Source: Gordonia rubripertincta (lineage in GTDB: Bacteria; Actinomycetota; Actinomycetes; Mycobacteriales; Mycobacteriaceae). From it: a stretch of DNA of 64,000 nt. The notes under the pieces are model-generated. The model saw only the letters and a list, made by a program, of their open reading frames with translations. It did no database searches and was not told where the DNA came from. Both the position numbers and the translations under genes were made by a program. Positions within the stretch are counted from its first letter, which is position 1, and each line of letters starts with the position of its first letter. The stretch covers positions 1,426,001 to 1,490,000 of the forward strand of contig NZ_CP136136.1 in the NCBI RefSeq assembly GCF_038024875.1. The letters run 5' to 3'. Shown piece after piece: positions 9,024 through 18,297 of this stretch.

Positions 9024-9583
9024 GCGGCACGCCTTCCCAGCCGGGCGAGCAGCGCGGTCTGACGGTCGGCGCCGGCCGGGACGTCGACGCGCTCACAGAC
9101 CCCCTCGGAGTAGAGGGCATCCCCGAAACCGTCGGCGGCGGCCTCCATCTCGGCGAGCTGGTCGTCGGTGAACCGATGGTCGAGTCCGGCGGCCGTGGCG
9201 ATGTCCCAGCGATGGGCGATCATGTCGAAACCGTAGAAACGGAGCAGGGTTTCGCCGATGGTCGTCGGCCCGAAGTGGCCGTCGAAGGCGTGGTCGGCGA
9301 CGGACGGGTCGGCGAGGCGCGCGGCGACGGCCTCACGATGGGTCCGCCAGCCCGACGCGGGATCTTCGAGGGAAGGGGCGGGACCGAGATCGACGCCGTG
9401 CCCGGCGAAGAAGTCCCGCTGGGTGTCGACGACGTGCGCCACGACGCCGCGGGCCGTCCAGCCGTCACACGGCGAGGGGCTGGACCAGGCCTCGGCGGGC
9501 ACGGTCGCGAGGACGTCGCCGAATCCGTCGGCGTAGGAGTTGTAGCGGTCGAGCAGTGGTGCATTGTCAGCGGTGGTGGTCAT
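9020..9583 (-). CDS. DinB/mycothiol-dependent maleylpyruvate isomerase-like protein, TIGR03086 type
   Basis: 187-residue four-helix bundle of the DinB/MDMPI superfamily. The hallmark segment is WSSPSPCDGWTARGVVAHVVDTQ, in which the histidine is the first metal ligand; a later GFDMIAHRWDIA supplies another. Many actinobacterial members are mycothiol- or bacillithiol-dependent transferases of unknown substrate, so the exact reaction is open. The start is ATG 9583 (MTTTADNAPLLDRYN); an upstream in-frame ATG would run into the AraC promoter. It is divergent from an AraC regulator with 37 bp between the starts, so that regulator may control it. Confidence 0.75.
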   Translation of the reverse strand: MTTTADNAPLLDRYNSYADGFGDVLATVPAEAWSSPSPCDGWTARGVVAHVVDTQRDFFAGHGVDLGPAPSLEDPASGWRTHREAVAARLADPSVADHAFDGHFGPTTIGETLLRFYGFDMIAHRWDIATAAGLDHRFTDDQLAEMEAAADGFGDALYSEGVCERVDVPAGADRQTALLARLGRRAA

Positions 9584-9620
9584 GATGACAGTCAAGCGCC
9601 ACTGCAGGGGACGGTGATTG

Positions 9621-10469
9621 ATGAAACCCGACAAGACGGGATCCACGCGACTCGACGACGTCGAGCGCGCGCACCTCGTCGATCCGTCGGACGCGAGCTA
9701 CCGCATCGGCCGATGGGGTCCCAGCCCGGATCTCGACGAGATGATGCGCCGCTTCTGGGTCCCGGTCTGGTCGGTCCCGCCCGGGGCCGAGGCCCCGCAG
9801 CGAGTGTTGCAGTACCCGGTGTGCCTGCTCGTCATCAGCAACACCTACGCCCGCTTCTACGGAGTGGTCACCGGCTTGTCGGAGACGGTCCTCACCGGTG
9901 ACGGATGGGCGGTCGGCGTGATGTTCACCCCGGGGGCCGGGGGTCTGCTCGTCGGAGACGTCGCGCAGTGGACCGACCGGTTCGACGAACTGTCGGTGGT
10001 CTTCGGCGAGTCCGGCGCGGACGTCGCCCGGTCGGTGCGTTCGGTGATGGAACGTGCACCGGACGACGAGGACACCCAGCGTGCCGCGACCGACACCGTC
10101 GAGAACTGGCTGCGACGGTATCTCCCGACGGACGGCCGGCCCATGGATGACGAGGGCCGGTTGGTCAACGCGATCGTCGACTGGGTCGAGAGCGATTCGA
10201 CGGTCGTCTCGGTCGCACAGATCTGCGAGCGATTCCATGTCACCGAGCGCAGCCTGCAACGCCTCACCCGCCGACGCCTCGGCCTCACCCCCAAGTGGCT
10301 GATCCAACGCCGACGTCTCCAGGAGGCGGCCGAACGGTTGCGCGAACCCGACGAGACCCTGGCCTACCTGGCCGCCGAACTCTCCTATGCCGACGAAGCC
10401 CACTTCGTCCGGGACTTCAAGGCCGTCACCGGGATGACCCCGCGGGAGTTCTCCGCGCGGTTCGCTTGA
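9621..10469 (+). CDS. AraC family transcriptional regulator with DUF6597-like sensor domain
   Basis: 282 residues. The N-terminal half (RIGRWGPSPDLDEMMRRFW, near 30-50) resembles the DUF6597 domain common in actinobacterial AraC proteins. The C-terminal two-helix-turn-helix region (about 185-280) contains TERSLQRLTRRRLGLTPKW and the family end AVTGMTPREFSARFA. The start is taken as ATG 9621; TTG one codon earlier is possible. It probably represses or activates the divergent DinB-like gene through their short shared promoter region, but no clear operator was seen. Confidence 0.85.
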   Translation: MKPDKTGSTRLDDVERAHLVDPSDASYRIGRWGPSPDLDEMMRRFWVPVWSVPPGAEAPQRVLQYPVCLLVISNTYARFYGVVTGLSETVLTGDGWAVGVMFTPGAGGLLVGDVAQWTDRFDELSVVFGESGADVARSVRSVMERAPDDEDTQRAATDTVENWLRRYLPTDGRPMDDEGRLVNAIVDWVESDSTVVSVAQICERFHVTERSLQRLTRRRLGLTPKWLIQRRRLQEAAERLREPDETLAYLAAELSYADEAHFVRDFKAVTGMTPREFSARFA

Positions 10470-10569
10470 CCAGGGCGAGTAGTCCCTGCACGCTGGTGAA
10501 CCCGGATTGTTGCCGGGATCACACCTTGCCAGGCAGAATCGTCGGCATATGGCGAGTGACGGAGGGCGC

Positions 10570-11877
10570 ATGACAGACGCGGCTGCGGTGGGTACACGCA
10601 TCCGCCGTGCGTATGAGGATTTCCTATCCGGTGTCACGCCCCCGACGGACGCGGTCCGCTCCATCGTCCGTGACTCCTGGGCGCGGTCGCTGAGCCGCGG
10701 CATCGACCCCAGCGACGTCAGCCCCCACGACGGGTTGCCCACCGGCGAAGCGGTGTCGACCATGACCGCCGACGAGTTCGCCGAGTACCGGGCAGCCCAC
10801 CCGATCACCGCGGTCCGCCCACTGGTCCAGTCGCTGATGGTCGACGCGATCGCCGACACCGGGGTCGTCGTCGCCCTCACCGACCAGGTCGGCCGGCTGC
10901 TGTGGGTGGAAGGCGACTCGGCGGCCCGGGACAAGGCCGGCAACATCAACTTCGTCGAGGGCTCGGTCTGGAGCGAGGAAGCCGTCGGGACCAACGCGCC
11001 CGGTCTAGCCCTGGCCGTCGACCGCGGCGTCCAGATCGTCGGTCCCGAACATTTCGCCGGACCGGTCCAGGAGTGGAGTTGTGCCGCGGCGCCGGTGCAC
11101 GACCCGTTCACCGGGCACGTCATCGGCGTGATCGACGTGACCGGCGGACGCGAGGTCGCGGCGCCGTTCGCGCTCGCGGCGGTCCGATCGGTGGTCGCCG
11201 CGGTGGAGCGGGAACTGCAGTCGAGCGCCGTGGACCTCGCCGACCCGTCCACCTTCCGCACCGGCGTCGTGCGGTCGAGCGCCGCCCACCTCACCGTCCT
11301 CGGCGACGGCCCGCATCGCTGGCGTCGCACCGCCGACGCGACCGGGGCGCGCACCGTGTCGCGGCGCCACGCGGAGATTCTCGTTCTCCTGCAAGCCTTT
11401 CCGGAGGGACTCAACACCGAGCAGCTCGCCCTGAAGCTCGCCGAGGAGGGGCTCGATCCGGTGAGCGTGCGGGCCGAGATCTCCCGACTCCGACGCGATC
11501 TGGGTGCCGACCTGGTGGCGAGCCGTCCCTATCGCCTCACCCTCGACATCTCCTCCGACATCGGGGACATCCGGGACCGCATCGTGAGCGGAACCGACCT
11601 GGCGTCGGTGGTCGACGACCTCGGTCGCGGTGGGCTGCTGGTCGAGTCGACGGCGCCGGGCATCGTCGAGATCTTCGAGGAACTGCGCGAGGACCTGCGT
11701 TCACGGCTCATCGCGGCCGGCGACGTCGCCGCGCTGCGCAAGTGGACGTCGTCGGTCCACGGGCGCGACGACCTCGGCGCCTGGCGTCGCCTCGAACACC
11801 GGCTGCCGGTCGGGCACCCCGACCGGGCCGTCGTCGGTGGGCGTATCAGGTTGCTCGACAAGCGCTACGGAGTATGA
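10570..11877 (+). CDS. GAF-domain transcriptional regulator of the aldehyde dehydrogenase unit
   Basis: 435-residue regulator resembling the sensor half of AcoR-type proteins but without a sigma-54 AAA+ domain. The N-terminal part (SIVRDSWARSLSRGIDPSDV) leads into a GAF domain (about 85-210; NFVEGSVWSEEAVGTNAPG). A winged-helix region follows (about 255-320; SRRHAEILVLLQAFPEGLN and VRAEISRLRRDLGA). Start ATG 10570 is chosen because GGAGG at 10561-10565 precedes it; ATG 10549 has no such site. It is transcribed toward the aldehyde dehydrogenase and DUF779 genes, an association repeatedly seen in Rhodococcus and mycobacteria, so local activation by alcohol or aldehyde is the likely job. Confidence 0.8.
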   Translation: MTDAAAVGTRIRRAYEDFLSGVTPPTDAVRSIVRDSWARSLSRGIDPSDVSPHDGLPTGEAVSTMTADEFAEYRAAHPITAVRPLVQSLMVDAIADTGVVVALTDQVGRLLWVEGDSAARDKAGNINFVEGSVWSEEAVGTNAPGLALAVDRGVQIVGPEHFAGPVQEWSCAAAPVHDPFTGHVIGVIDVTGGREVAAPFALAAVRSVVAAVERELQSSAVDLADPSTFRTGVVRSSAAHLTVLGDGPHRWRRTADATGARTVSRRHAEILVLLQAFPEGLNTEQLALKLAEEGLDPVSVRAEISRLRRDLGADLVASRPYRLTLDISSDIGDIRDRIVSGTDLASVVDDLGRGGLLVESTAPGIVEIFEELREDLRSRLIAAGDVAALRKWTSSVHGRDDLGAWRRLEHRLPVGHPDRAVVGGRIRLLDKRYGV

Positions 11878-11948
11878 GGCTTCGACGGAGCTCCGCCGGC
11901 GGGAATCGCTGAGCCGCCGGTGGAGGTCATCTGACCTGGTCCGGACAC

Positions 11949-12030
11949 GTTGCGAAGGTTGCAACCCTCGTGCAACGAACCCGCACCTAGTGTGTGGAAC
12001 AGATCACATGGACATCCAGGGGTGTTCCAC
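11949..12030. promoter_or_regulatory. palindromic control region of the aldehyde dehydrogenase
   Basis: The 203-bp gap between regulator and dehydrogenase contains a near-perfect palindrome at 11949-11976, built as GTTGC-n3-GGTTGCAACC-n5-GCAAC. Shortly downstream is a spaced inverted repeat GTGGAAC (11994-12000) / GTTCCAC (12024-12030). These are good candidates for the binding site of the GAF regulator just upstream. No confident -10/-35 pair could be fixed. Confidence 0.55.
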
Positions 12031-12080
12031 GTGACAGAGTCCAGCGCCCTCGAGAAGAGGCCGACACGCAAGGAGTGACC

Positions 12081-13604
12081 ATGACCGTCTTCGCAAAGCC
12101 CGGTGCCGATGGCTCGGTGATGAGCTACGAGTCGCGCTACGACAACTGGATCGGTGGCCAGTGGACCCCGCCGGTGAAGGGTCAGTACTTCGAGAACCCG
12201 TCGCCGGTGGACGGCAAAACGTTCTGTGAGGTCGCCCGTTCGACGGCCGAGGACATCGACCTCGCCCTCGACGCCGCCCACAAGGCCGCCCCGGCGTGGG
12301 GCAAGACCTCCGCCGCCGAGCGCTCCCTCGCACTGCTGCGCATCGCCGATCGCATGGAGGAGAACCTCGAGAAGCTCGCGGTCGCCGAGACCTGGGACAA
12401 CGGCAAGGCCGTCCGCGAGACGCTCGCCGCCGACATCCCGCTCGCCATCGACCACTTCCGCTACTTCGCCGGTGCGCTGCGTGCCCAGCAGGGCGGGATC
12501 TCCGAGATCGACGAAGACACCGTGGCGTACCACTTCCACGAGCCGCTCGGCGTGGTCGGCCAGATCATCCCGTGGAACTTCCCGATCCTCATGGCCGTCT
12601 GGAAGCTGGCCCCGGCTCTCGCCGCCGGCAACGCGGTGGTGCTCAAGCCCGCCGAGCAGACCCCGGCGTCGATCCTCTACCTGGTGAGCCTCATCAGCGA
12701 CCTGCTGCCCGCCGGTGTTCTCAACGTGGTCAACGGTTTCGGCGTCGAGGCCGGCAAGCCCCTCGCCTCGAGCAACCGCATCCGCAAGATCGCGTTCACC
12801 GGCGAGACCACCACCGGCCGCCTGATCATGCAGTACGCGTCGGAGAACCTGATCCCGGTCACGCTCGAGCTCGGTGGCAAGAGCCCCAACATCTTCTTCA
12901 ACGACGTCATGGCCTCCGACGACGGCTTCCTCGACCGTGCGCTGGAGGGCTTCTCGATGTTCGCCCTCAACCAGGGTGAGGTGTGCACCTGCCCGAGCCG
13001 CGCGCTGATCCAGCAGGACATCTACGACGAGTTCATCGCCAAGGCCGTCGATCGCGTCTCGAAGATCAAGCAGGGTAACCCGCTCGACACCGACACCATG
13101 ATGGGTGCGCAGGCGTCGAACGACCAGTTCGAGAAGATCTCGTCGTACCTGGCCATCGGCCGCGACGAGGGCGCTCAGGTGCTCACCGGCGGCGAGGTCG
13201 CGGATCTCGGCGGCGACCTGTCCGGCGGCTTCTACATCAAGCCGACCGTGTTCCAGGGCAACAACAAGATGCGCATCTTCCAGGAGGAGATCTTCGGCCC
13301 GGTCCTCGCGGTCACCACCTTCAAGGACTTCTCCGACGCCATGCACATCGCCAACGACACCCTGTACGGCCTCGGTGCCGGCGTGTGGAGCCGCGACGGT
13401 GCGACCGCCTACCGTGCGGGCCGCGAGATCCAGGCCGGTCGTGTGTGGACCAACACCTACCACGACTACCCGGCACACGCCGCCTTCGGCGGCTACAAGC
13501 AGTCCGGCATCGGTCGCGAGAACCACCTGATGATGCTCGAGCACTACCAGCAGACCAAGAACCTCCTGGTCGGTTACGCTCAGAACGCGAAGGGCTTCTT
13601 CTGA
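12081..13604 (+). CDS. NAD-dependent aldehyde dehydrogenase, ThcA/ExaC type
   Basis: 507 residues, normal for the acetaldehyde dehydrogenase group that includes ThcA (Rhodococcus) and ExaC. The catalytic cysteine in GEVCTCPSR is residue 302 and the general-base glutamate in LELGGKSPN is residue 263; PWNFP and the C-terminal PAHAAFGGYKQSGIGREN are also intact. It oxidises short-chain aldehydes with NAD+ in the cytoplasm. ATG 12081 is preceded by AAGGAG at 12070-12075. It follows the GAF regulator and is followed 32 bp later by a DUF779 gene, forming a standard alcohol/aldehyde-induced unit. Confidence 0.9.
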   Translation: MTVFAKPGADGSVMSYESRYDNWIGGQWTPPVKGQYFENPSPVDGKTFCEVARSTAEDIDLALDAAHKAAPAWGKTSAAERSLALLRIADRMEENLEKLAVAETWDNGKAVRETLAADIPLAIDHFRYFAGALRAQQGGISEIDEDTVAYHFHEPLGVVGQIIPWNFPILMAVWKLAPALAAGNAVVLKPAEQTPASILYLVSLISDLLPAGVLNVVNGFGVEAGKPLASSNRIRKIAFTGETTTGRLIMQYASENLIPVTLELGGKSPNIFFNDVMASDDGFLDRALEGFSMFALNQGEVCTCPSRALIQQDIYDEFIAKAVDRVSKIKQGNPLDTDTMMGAQASNDQFEKISSYLAIGRDEGAQVLTGGEVADLGGDLSGGFYIKPTVFQGNNKMRIFQEEIFGPVLAVTTFKDFSDAMHIANDTLYGLGAGVWSRDGATAYRAGREIQAGRVWTNTYHDYPAHAAFGGYKQSGIGRENHLMMLEHYQQTKNLLVGYAQNAKGFF

Positions 13605-13636
13605 GCCACTCACCAACCCACAGAAGGTGATTGAGA

Positions 13637-14062
13637 ATGACCACCGAACAGATTGCTCCTGATCGGGTGGTCGCCACAGACGCCGCCGTGCAGCTCCTGA
13701 CCAAGTTGTCGGAGTTGCACGGCGGACTCATGATCCACCAGTCCGGTGGATGCTGTGACGGCTCGGCCCCGATGTGTTATCCGGTGGGGGAGTACCGGGT
13801 CGGCCAGCGCGACGTGCTGGTCGGCGAGATCGAACTCCCCGAACCCATTCCGGCAGTGCGGGTCTGGATCAACGGTGACCAGTTCGAGCTGTGGAAACAC
13901 ACACAACTCATCCTCGACGTCGTGAAGGGGCGCGGTGCCGGGTTCAGTCTGGAAGCGCCCGAAGGCGTGCGTTTCCTCTCCCGGGCGCGGGCCTTCACCG
14001 AGCAGGAGAACCAACTGCTCGCCGCGTCGCCACCCTTGACGGGCGCAACCGCCGGACCCTGA
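13637..14062 (+). CDS. DUF779 domain protein
   Basis: 141 residues of the DUF779 family, a small protein nearly always encoded next to acetaldehyde dehydrogenases. It carries the conserved cysteine cluster GGCCDGSAPMC (about residues 38-48), which looks like a metal or disulfide site, and HTQLILDVVKGRGAGFSLE further on. Its function is unknown; context suggests a role in aldehyde metabolism or in stability of the dehydrogenase. ATG 13637 is used; AGAAGGTGA just upstream is the likely ribosome-binding site. A long perfect hairpin begins 13 bp after the stop. Confidence 0.85.
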   Translation: MTTEQIAPDRVVATDAAVQLLTKLSELHGGLMIHQSGGCCDGSAPMCYPVGEYRVGQRDVLVGEIELPEPIPAVRVWINGDQFELWKHTQLILDVVKGRGAGFSLEAPEGVRFLSRARAFTEQENQLLAASPPLTGATAGP

Positions 14063-14075
14063 CCGGCCAGTCCAC

Positions 14076-14120
14076 AGAATGCGTCGTGAGTATCGGAAAC
14101 CGATACTCACGACGCATTCT
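14076..14120. repeat. perfect 21-bp inverted repeat with 3-nt loop
   Basis: Left arm 14076-14096 (AGAATGCGTCGTGAGTATCG plus G) and right arm 14100-14120 are exact reverse complements, separated by AAA. It lies immediately after the DUF779 gene and before a membrane-protein gene on the same strand. It could act as a transcription terminator, although no T-run follows the stem. It is not repeated elsewhere in the window. The arms are much longer and less GC-biased than the other hairpins here. Confidence 0.85.
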
Positions 14121-14162
14121 CGGTTTGCCGGGCAGACCATTTCGAGCGCATACGATCGAAGG

Positions 14163-14705
14163 ATGTCGATGCCCGGCGATGCCCCACCACCGCGACCCCG
14201 CGTCGCCGTCACCCCCATGCGGCCCCAGCGAACCACCGAACGCGCCGGCCCCATCCGCTGGGTCGTCCTGGGGTGGATCGTCACCGTCGCGCTGACCCTG
14301 GTGACGGTCCTGCTGATCGTGGCGTCGCTCGACGACCTCCGCTCGGTCCTGGCCGCCGACCTGATCCGCGAACACCCCGACAGCGGCACCGACGCCGGAC
14401 GCGCCGTGGACATCTCCCTGCTCTTCGGTGCAGGTCTCGCACTCGTGGTCGTGGTGCTGGGCGTGGCGGGAGCGGTCCGTCTGTGGGCCGGCCGTCGCGC
14501 AGGGCGCATGATGCTGACGGTCGGTGCCCTGGTCGCGACCGTGGGCGCGGTGGGATTCCGCCTCACCGTCGATCCGTCGACGCCCGGGCTCGCCGACGCC
14601 GGCCTGCCCGCGCCGGTGCTGTGGTTGCCGGTGGCCGCGGCGGCGATTGCGCTGATCGCCACCGGAGTCACCTTCACCCGCGCGGTGAGTGCAACCCTGC
14701 GCTGA
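14163..14705 (+). CDS. four-TM membrane protein of unknown function
   Basis: 180 residues. A proline/arginine-rich cytoplasmic N-terminus (SMPGDAPPPRPRVAVTPMRP) precedes four predicted TM helices at about residues 34-57, 84-107, 115-135 and 148-170. No family was recognised. ATG 14163 or 14169 could be the start; TACGAT at 14151-14156 lies at the -10 distance from a leaderless ATG 14163. The 3' end overlaps the convergent iniC-like gene by 32 bp. Confidence 0.6.
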   Translation: MSMPGDAPPPRPRVAVTPMRPQRTTERAGPIRWVVLGWIVTVALTLVTVLLIVASLDDLRSVLAADLIREHPDSGTDAGRAVDISLLFGAGLALVVVVLGVAGAVRLWAGRRAGRMMLTVGALVATVGAVGFRLTVDPSTPGLADAGLPAPVLWLPVAAAAIALIATGVTFTRAVSATLR

Positions 14706-16206
14706 AACCCGTCGTGCCGGCAACTTCCTGTGGCTCGTCCAGTCGTGCGACGATGCCCTCTGCGCTGCGGACGGCCACCTGGCAGGCCGACGCGACGTCC
14801 GGTGCGATCAGTGGGTGGTCGGCGAGAGACCGCCAGGTGCGAGCGGCCTCGATCGCCGTCGAACGAACAGTCGGCGCATCGGTCTCGGCGGGGAGACCCA
14901 GACGTGTCGCAGGATCGATTCCCGAGCCGCCGATCAGGCGGGAGAGGTCGGCGATCTGATCCGGGGGCAGGTCGAGACCACCGCCGCGGATGGTGGTGAG
15001 GACACGCAGTTCGCGGAAACCGTGCACGTCGGCGAGCTCTCGTCGGACCGAGGCCCGTAGCTCCGCCGCCCGCGTCGACGCGCACGCCGCCAGCAGGTGA
15101 TCGAGGGTGACCAGTGCCGAATGGGATTTGAGTTCGTCGGCACGCTGGGCGAACTGGGTGTCGATGATGGCACTCAACTCCGGCAGACCGCTGCGTTCGA
15201 GGAGTTCCGCGGCCAGCGCGGTCGACGACGTCGCGCCGAAACGGACGAGCGTGACCGCCAGTCGGATGCCGAAGACGCCGAACCGCTCGGCGAGTGAGCG
15301 TCGGAGGGCGGCGGGGATGTGGGGCAAGATGTCGGGCCGCGCGAAACGATCCACCGTCAGCAACGCCGACTCGATCTCCGGTCCCGGCGTCGAGGCCAGC
15401 TGTGCCAGCGCGCGGAACTCGACCTCGCGCAGCGTGCGGGCCGCCAGGGCGAGCAGCCCCGCGACGGGGACCACCGCCTGGCAGAGTCCGGTCCGCTCGA
15501 GTTCACCGGCGAAGCGCCCGGCGATCTGTTGGGCGGAGATCATCGCGTCCATCCGGCCGGCGCCCAGCTCGTCGGCACGCGACACGACGCCGATCACCCC
15601 CAGCGGGCCCGACGAACCGCCGATCGCGGTGCCGATGCGTCGCAGCATGGCCGTGTCCGTGGCGGTGAGAGACCGAAGCAGGTAGACGACCGCGTCGACC
15701 CCCGATTGACCCCGGTGCTCGTCGGCCCGGGGTGCGAGGAGGCGAATTGTGGAGTCGGACAGTTCCGTCGACAGCGACGCGGTGCCCGGTGTGTCCACGA
15801 TCGTGGTGGATTGCAGTGCGCGGGAAGGCCATTCGACGTCGAGATGGTCCACGCGATCAGCGGTGAGGTGCCCGAAGTCGAAGCCCAGGCGTCCGTCGAC
15901 CCGGGTCACCGGGATCGGGACCGCGCGACCGTCGTCGACGTGTGCGGTCACCGACGGCGACCGGCCGCTGCGGTACCAGGTCACGACCCGGGTGCACTCG
16001 GTAGCATCGGTCGGGGCGATGTCCTGTCCGACAAGCGCATTGAGCAGGGTCGACTTGCCGGCCTTCAAGGACCCAGCCAGCGCGACCCGCACCGGTTGAT
16101 ACATCCGGTGCTCACAGAGATCGAGTTCGCCCTGCGCACGCGGATCGTCGGCCAGGACGCCACGCGTGGCGTCGAGTAGCAAACGTGCACGATCGATCCC
16201 GGCCAT
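14674..16206 (-). CDS. iniC: IniC-like dynamin-family GTPase
   Basis: 510 residues, close to mycobacterial IniC. P-loop GSLKAGKS is at residues 45-52, the switch threonine region follows (TDATECTRV), then DTPG (G3) and SRAD (G4). The rest is a helical stalk without an obvious TM segment. Its ATG overlaps the stop of iniA by one base (TGATG), as expected for a coupled pair. In M. tuberculosis, iniBAC is induced by isoniazid, ethambutol and other envelope damage, and IniA and IniC are bacterial dynamin-like proteins acting on membranes. The order iniB-iniA-iniC is the same here. It overlaps the convergent membrane-protein gene by 32 bp. Confidence 0.85.
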   Translation of the reverse strand: MAGIDRARLLLDATRGVLADDPRAQGELDLCEHRMYQPVRVALAGSLKAGKSTLLNALVGQDIAPTDATECTRVVTWYRSGRSPSVTAHVDDGRAVPIPVTRVDGRLGFDFGHLTADRVDHLDVEWPSRALQSTTIVDTPGTASLSTELSDSTIRLLAPRADEHRGQSGVDAVVYLLRSLTATDTAMLRRIGTAIGGSSGPLGVIGVVSRADELGAGRMDAMISAQQIAGRFAGELERTGLCQAVVPVAGLLALAARTLREVEFRALAQLASTPGPEIESALLTVDRFARPDILPHIPAALRRSLAERFGVFGIRLAVTLVRFGATSSTALAAELLERSGLPELSAIIDTQFAQRADELKSHSALVTLDHLLAACASTRAAELRASVRRELADVHGFRELRVLTTIRGGGLDLPPDQIADLSRLIGGSGIDPATRLGLPAETDAPTVRSTAIEAARTWRSLADHPLIAPDVASACQVAVRSAEGIVARLDEPQEVAGTTGFSAGLHSPRG

Positions 16207-18143
16207 CAGCGGGACTGTCCGGCCGCGTGACGACCGACCTTCGCTGGCGCCGGTTCGGTGTGAGCCGGGTCGAGGGGAGCGGGGTCGAAATGATCGGCGG
16301 CCTTGCGCAGGGCGGCAACCGCAGCCAGCCGGGACTCGAGCTCGGCGGCCCGCCGGGTCCGTTCGGACTCGGTTGAGGTGGCCGCCGACTGTGCGGCACT
16401 CAGGGATTCGGAGATGGAGCGAGCGGTCTGCTCGGCGACCGAGCTGAAGTGGTCGCGCAGCACGCGCTGGATCACCCGCAACCGGTCCCGCGATTCCTTG
16501 CCCACCTGGAAGCTGACATCGTCGGTGAACGCCCGTACCGCCACCTTCGCCTTGGCTCGGCGTTCGAGTATCTTCGCCTGCTTGTCGTCGCGGTATGCCT
16601 TGGTGCCCAACAGGAGTCCGGCACCTACCGACACCGGGTTGATCAGGGCCATGCCGACCATCGTCGAGATGAGCCCGAACATCAGCACGCCGCCGTAGGA
16701 CCCCCGCATGCCGATCAGCAGTTTCTGTGTGACACCGACCTTGCCGCTGTCGAGCTCGGCGAGTTCGGCCACCGAGTCGAGCACACCGGTCAGATCGGCG
16801 GCATCGAAGTCGGGGAGGGACGTCTGGCCGGCGGCCGCGAAATGGTCGGCGACCCGCTCGGCCAGCCAGACCGACCGCTCGTGAGCCCAGACGAAGTTGT
16901 CGCCGATGACCGTCGCCGTCTGCTCGGTCAGCCACTCGGCGAGTTGCTCCCAGTCGACGCCCGGATCGCCCTCGTCGATGGCGCGTTCGGCCTCGCGGGT
17001 GACCGCGCGGAGCCGATCGCGGAGATCGTGGTCGATGTCGGCGGCGAGGTCGGCGACCCCGTCGGCCAGAGTCTGTTGCCACTGCGCGGATTGGCGGCGC
17101 ATCGCCTCGGCGTCGGCCTTGGCCTCGTGCAGCGCCCGGACGGCTTTGGTCGCGGTGTCCGGATCGCGGAGCGCTGCCAGCTCGCTGCCGAGGGTGAGGG
17201 CGAGATGCTCACTGACCACCCGGAGGTCGGTGGCGACCGCCCCGCGGGTCGCCTGCTGAGCGGACGCCACCACGTGATCGCGAAGGTACCGGTAGAGGTG
17301 GAGGAATCCGGCTTCGGCGTTCAGTTGTTCGTCGCCCAGGCGCAGCGCGTGCGAACGCAGCACCGACGACACCGGAAGCAGGGGAATGTCCATCCCGGCG
17401 GCCTGGAGATGCGAGCGATCGGCGTCGGCGACGGCCCGCCAGTGCGGATACAGGTCGGTCTTCGTGAGCAGACAGGCGACGGTCGGGCAGAGCCCGATCA
17501 CCTGCTGGAGGAAGGACATCTCCGGCGCCGTGAACTCCTGGCTGGCGTCCGACAGCACCAGCACTGCGTCGGCGGCCGCGACCATGCCCAGTGTGGCTGC
17601 GGCGTAGGGGTGTCCGTGACCACCGACACCGGGGGTGTCGACGAGGACGAGCCCGTCCGCCAGCAGCGGACCCGGCGCACCGATCTCCAACCGCAGCACC
17701 TCGCGGCCACCGGCGAGAGGCGAGTCGGGGGTGACGGCACCGATCGCGTCCATCGGGACCGGGATGCGATTGTCGGCGGCCGGACCGTCGACGACGAGGT
17801 GGGCGGTCGGCTGGGGCGCGTGCGAGATCACGGTCGGCACCGCGGTCGTCTCGTCGTCTCCCACCGAGCACACGTCGAGGTTCAGCAGGGCGTTGACGAA
17901 TTGGCTCTTGCCCTGTTTGAGCTGTCCCACCACGACAATTCGCAGGCGAGGGTCGGAGATGCGGGTCCGGGCGCCGTCGAGGCGGGTGACGAGGTCGGTT
18001 CGCCCGACCTCGCGGGCCACCTCCGACATGGTGGCCAGCAGATCGCCGATGGTCGACGGTGTTGCCTGGGTGCCGGCCGCAGGGACATGCGCGACCTCGT
18101 CCGTTCGTCTGGCGGGCGGGATCTCGGCGGGGGAACTTGTCAT
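16206..18143 (-). CDS. iniA: IniA-like dynamin-family GTPase
   Basis: 645 residues. P-loop GQLKQGKS spans residues 73-80, then DTPGVGG (G3) and TKTD (G4). A hydrophobic membrane-inserting segment comes late in the stalk (GGVLMFGLISTMVGMALINP, about residue 510-530) and is followed by a strongly basic helix (KQAKILERRAKAKVAVRAF). This is the layout of bacterial dynamin-like proteins, where the hydrophobic paddle anchors the protein for GTP-driven membrane remodelling or fission. Start ATG 18143 (MTSSPAEIPP) has GAGG six bases upstream. It follows iniB by 154 bp and couples to iniC. Confidence 0.88.
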   Translation of the reverse strand: MTSSPAEIPPARRTDEVAHVPAAGTQATPSTIGDLLATMSEVAREVGRTDLVTRLDGARTRISDPRLRIVVVGQLKQGKSQFVNALLNLDVCSVGDDETTAVPTVISHAPQPTAHLVVDGPAADNRIPVPMDAIGAVTPDSPLAGGREVLRLEIGAPGPLLADGLVLVDTPGVGGHGHPYAAATLGMVAAADAVLVLSDASQEFTAPEMSFLQQVIGLCPTVACLLTKTDLYPHWRAVADADRSHLQAAGMDIPLLPVSSVLRSHALRLGDEQLNAEAGFLHLYRYLRDHVVASAQQATRGAVATDLRVVSEHLALTLGSELAALRDPDTATKAVRALHEAKADAEAMRRQSAQWQQTLADGVADLAADIDHDLRDRLRAVTREAERAIDEGDPGVDWEQLAEWLTEQTATVIGDNFVWAHERSVWLAERVADHFAAAGQTSLPDFDAADLTGVLDSVAELAELDSGKVGVTQKLLIGMRGSYGGVLMFGLISTMVGMALINPVSVGAGLLLGTKAYRDDKQAKILERRAKAKVAVRAFTDDVSFQVGKESRDRLRVIQRVLRDHFSSVAEQTARSISESLSAAQSAATSTESERTRRAAELESRLAAVAALRKAADHFDPAPLDPAHTEPAPAKVGRHAAGQSR

Positions 18144-18297
18144 GGTGTCCTCACGGTAGTTCTGAGTCGGCGCACGCGGTCGGCATTGGGGAGGGTGTCC
18201 GGTGCGCACCGCGGAGACGAGGTCGGCCCCGGCACCGTCCGCGTCCAGTGATCAACTGGCGTCGGGCGATGCCGGGGCGAAGCCGTCGGGTCCGGGG

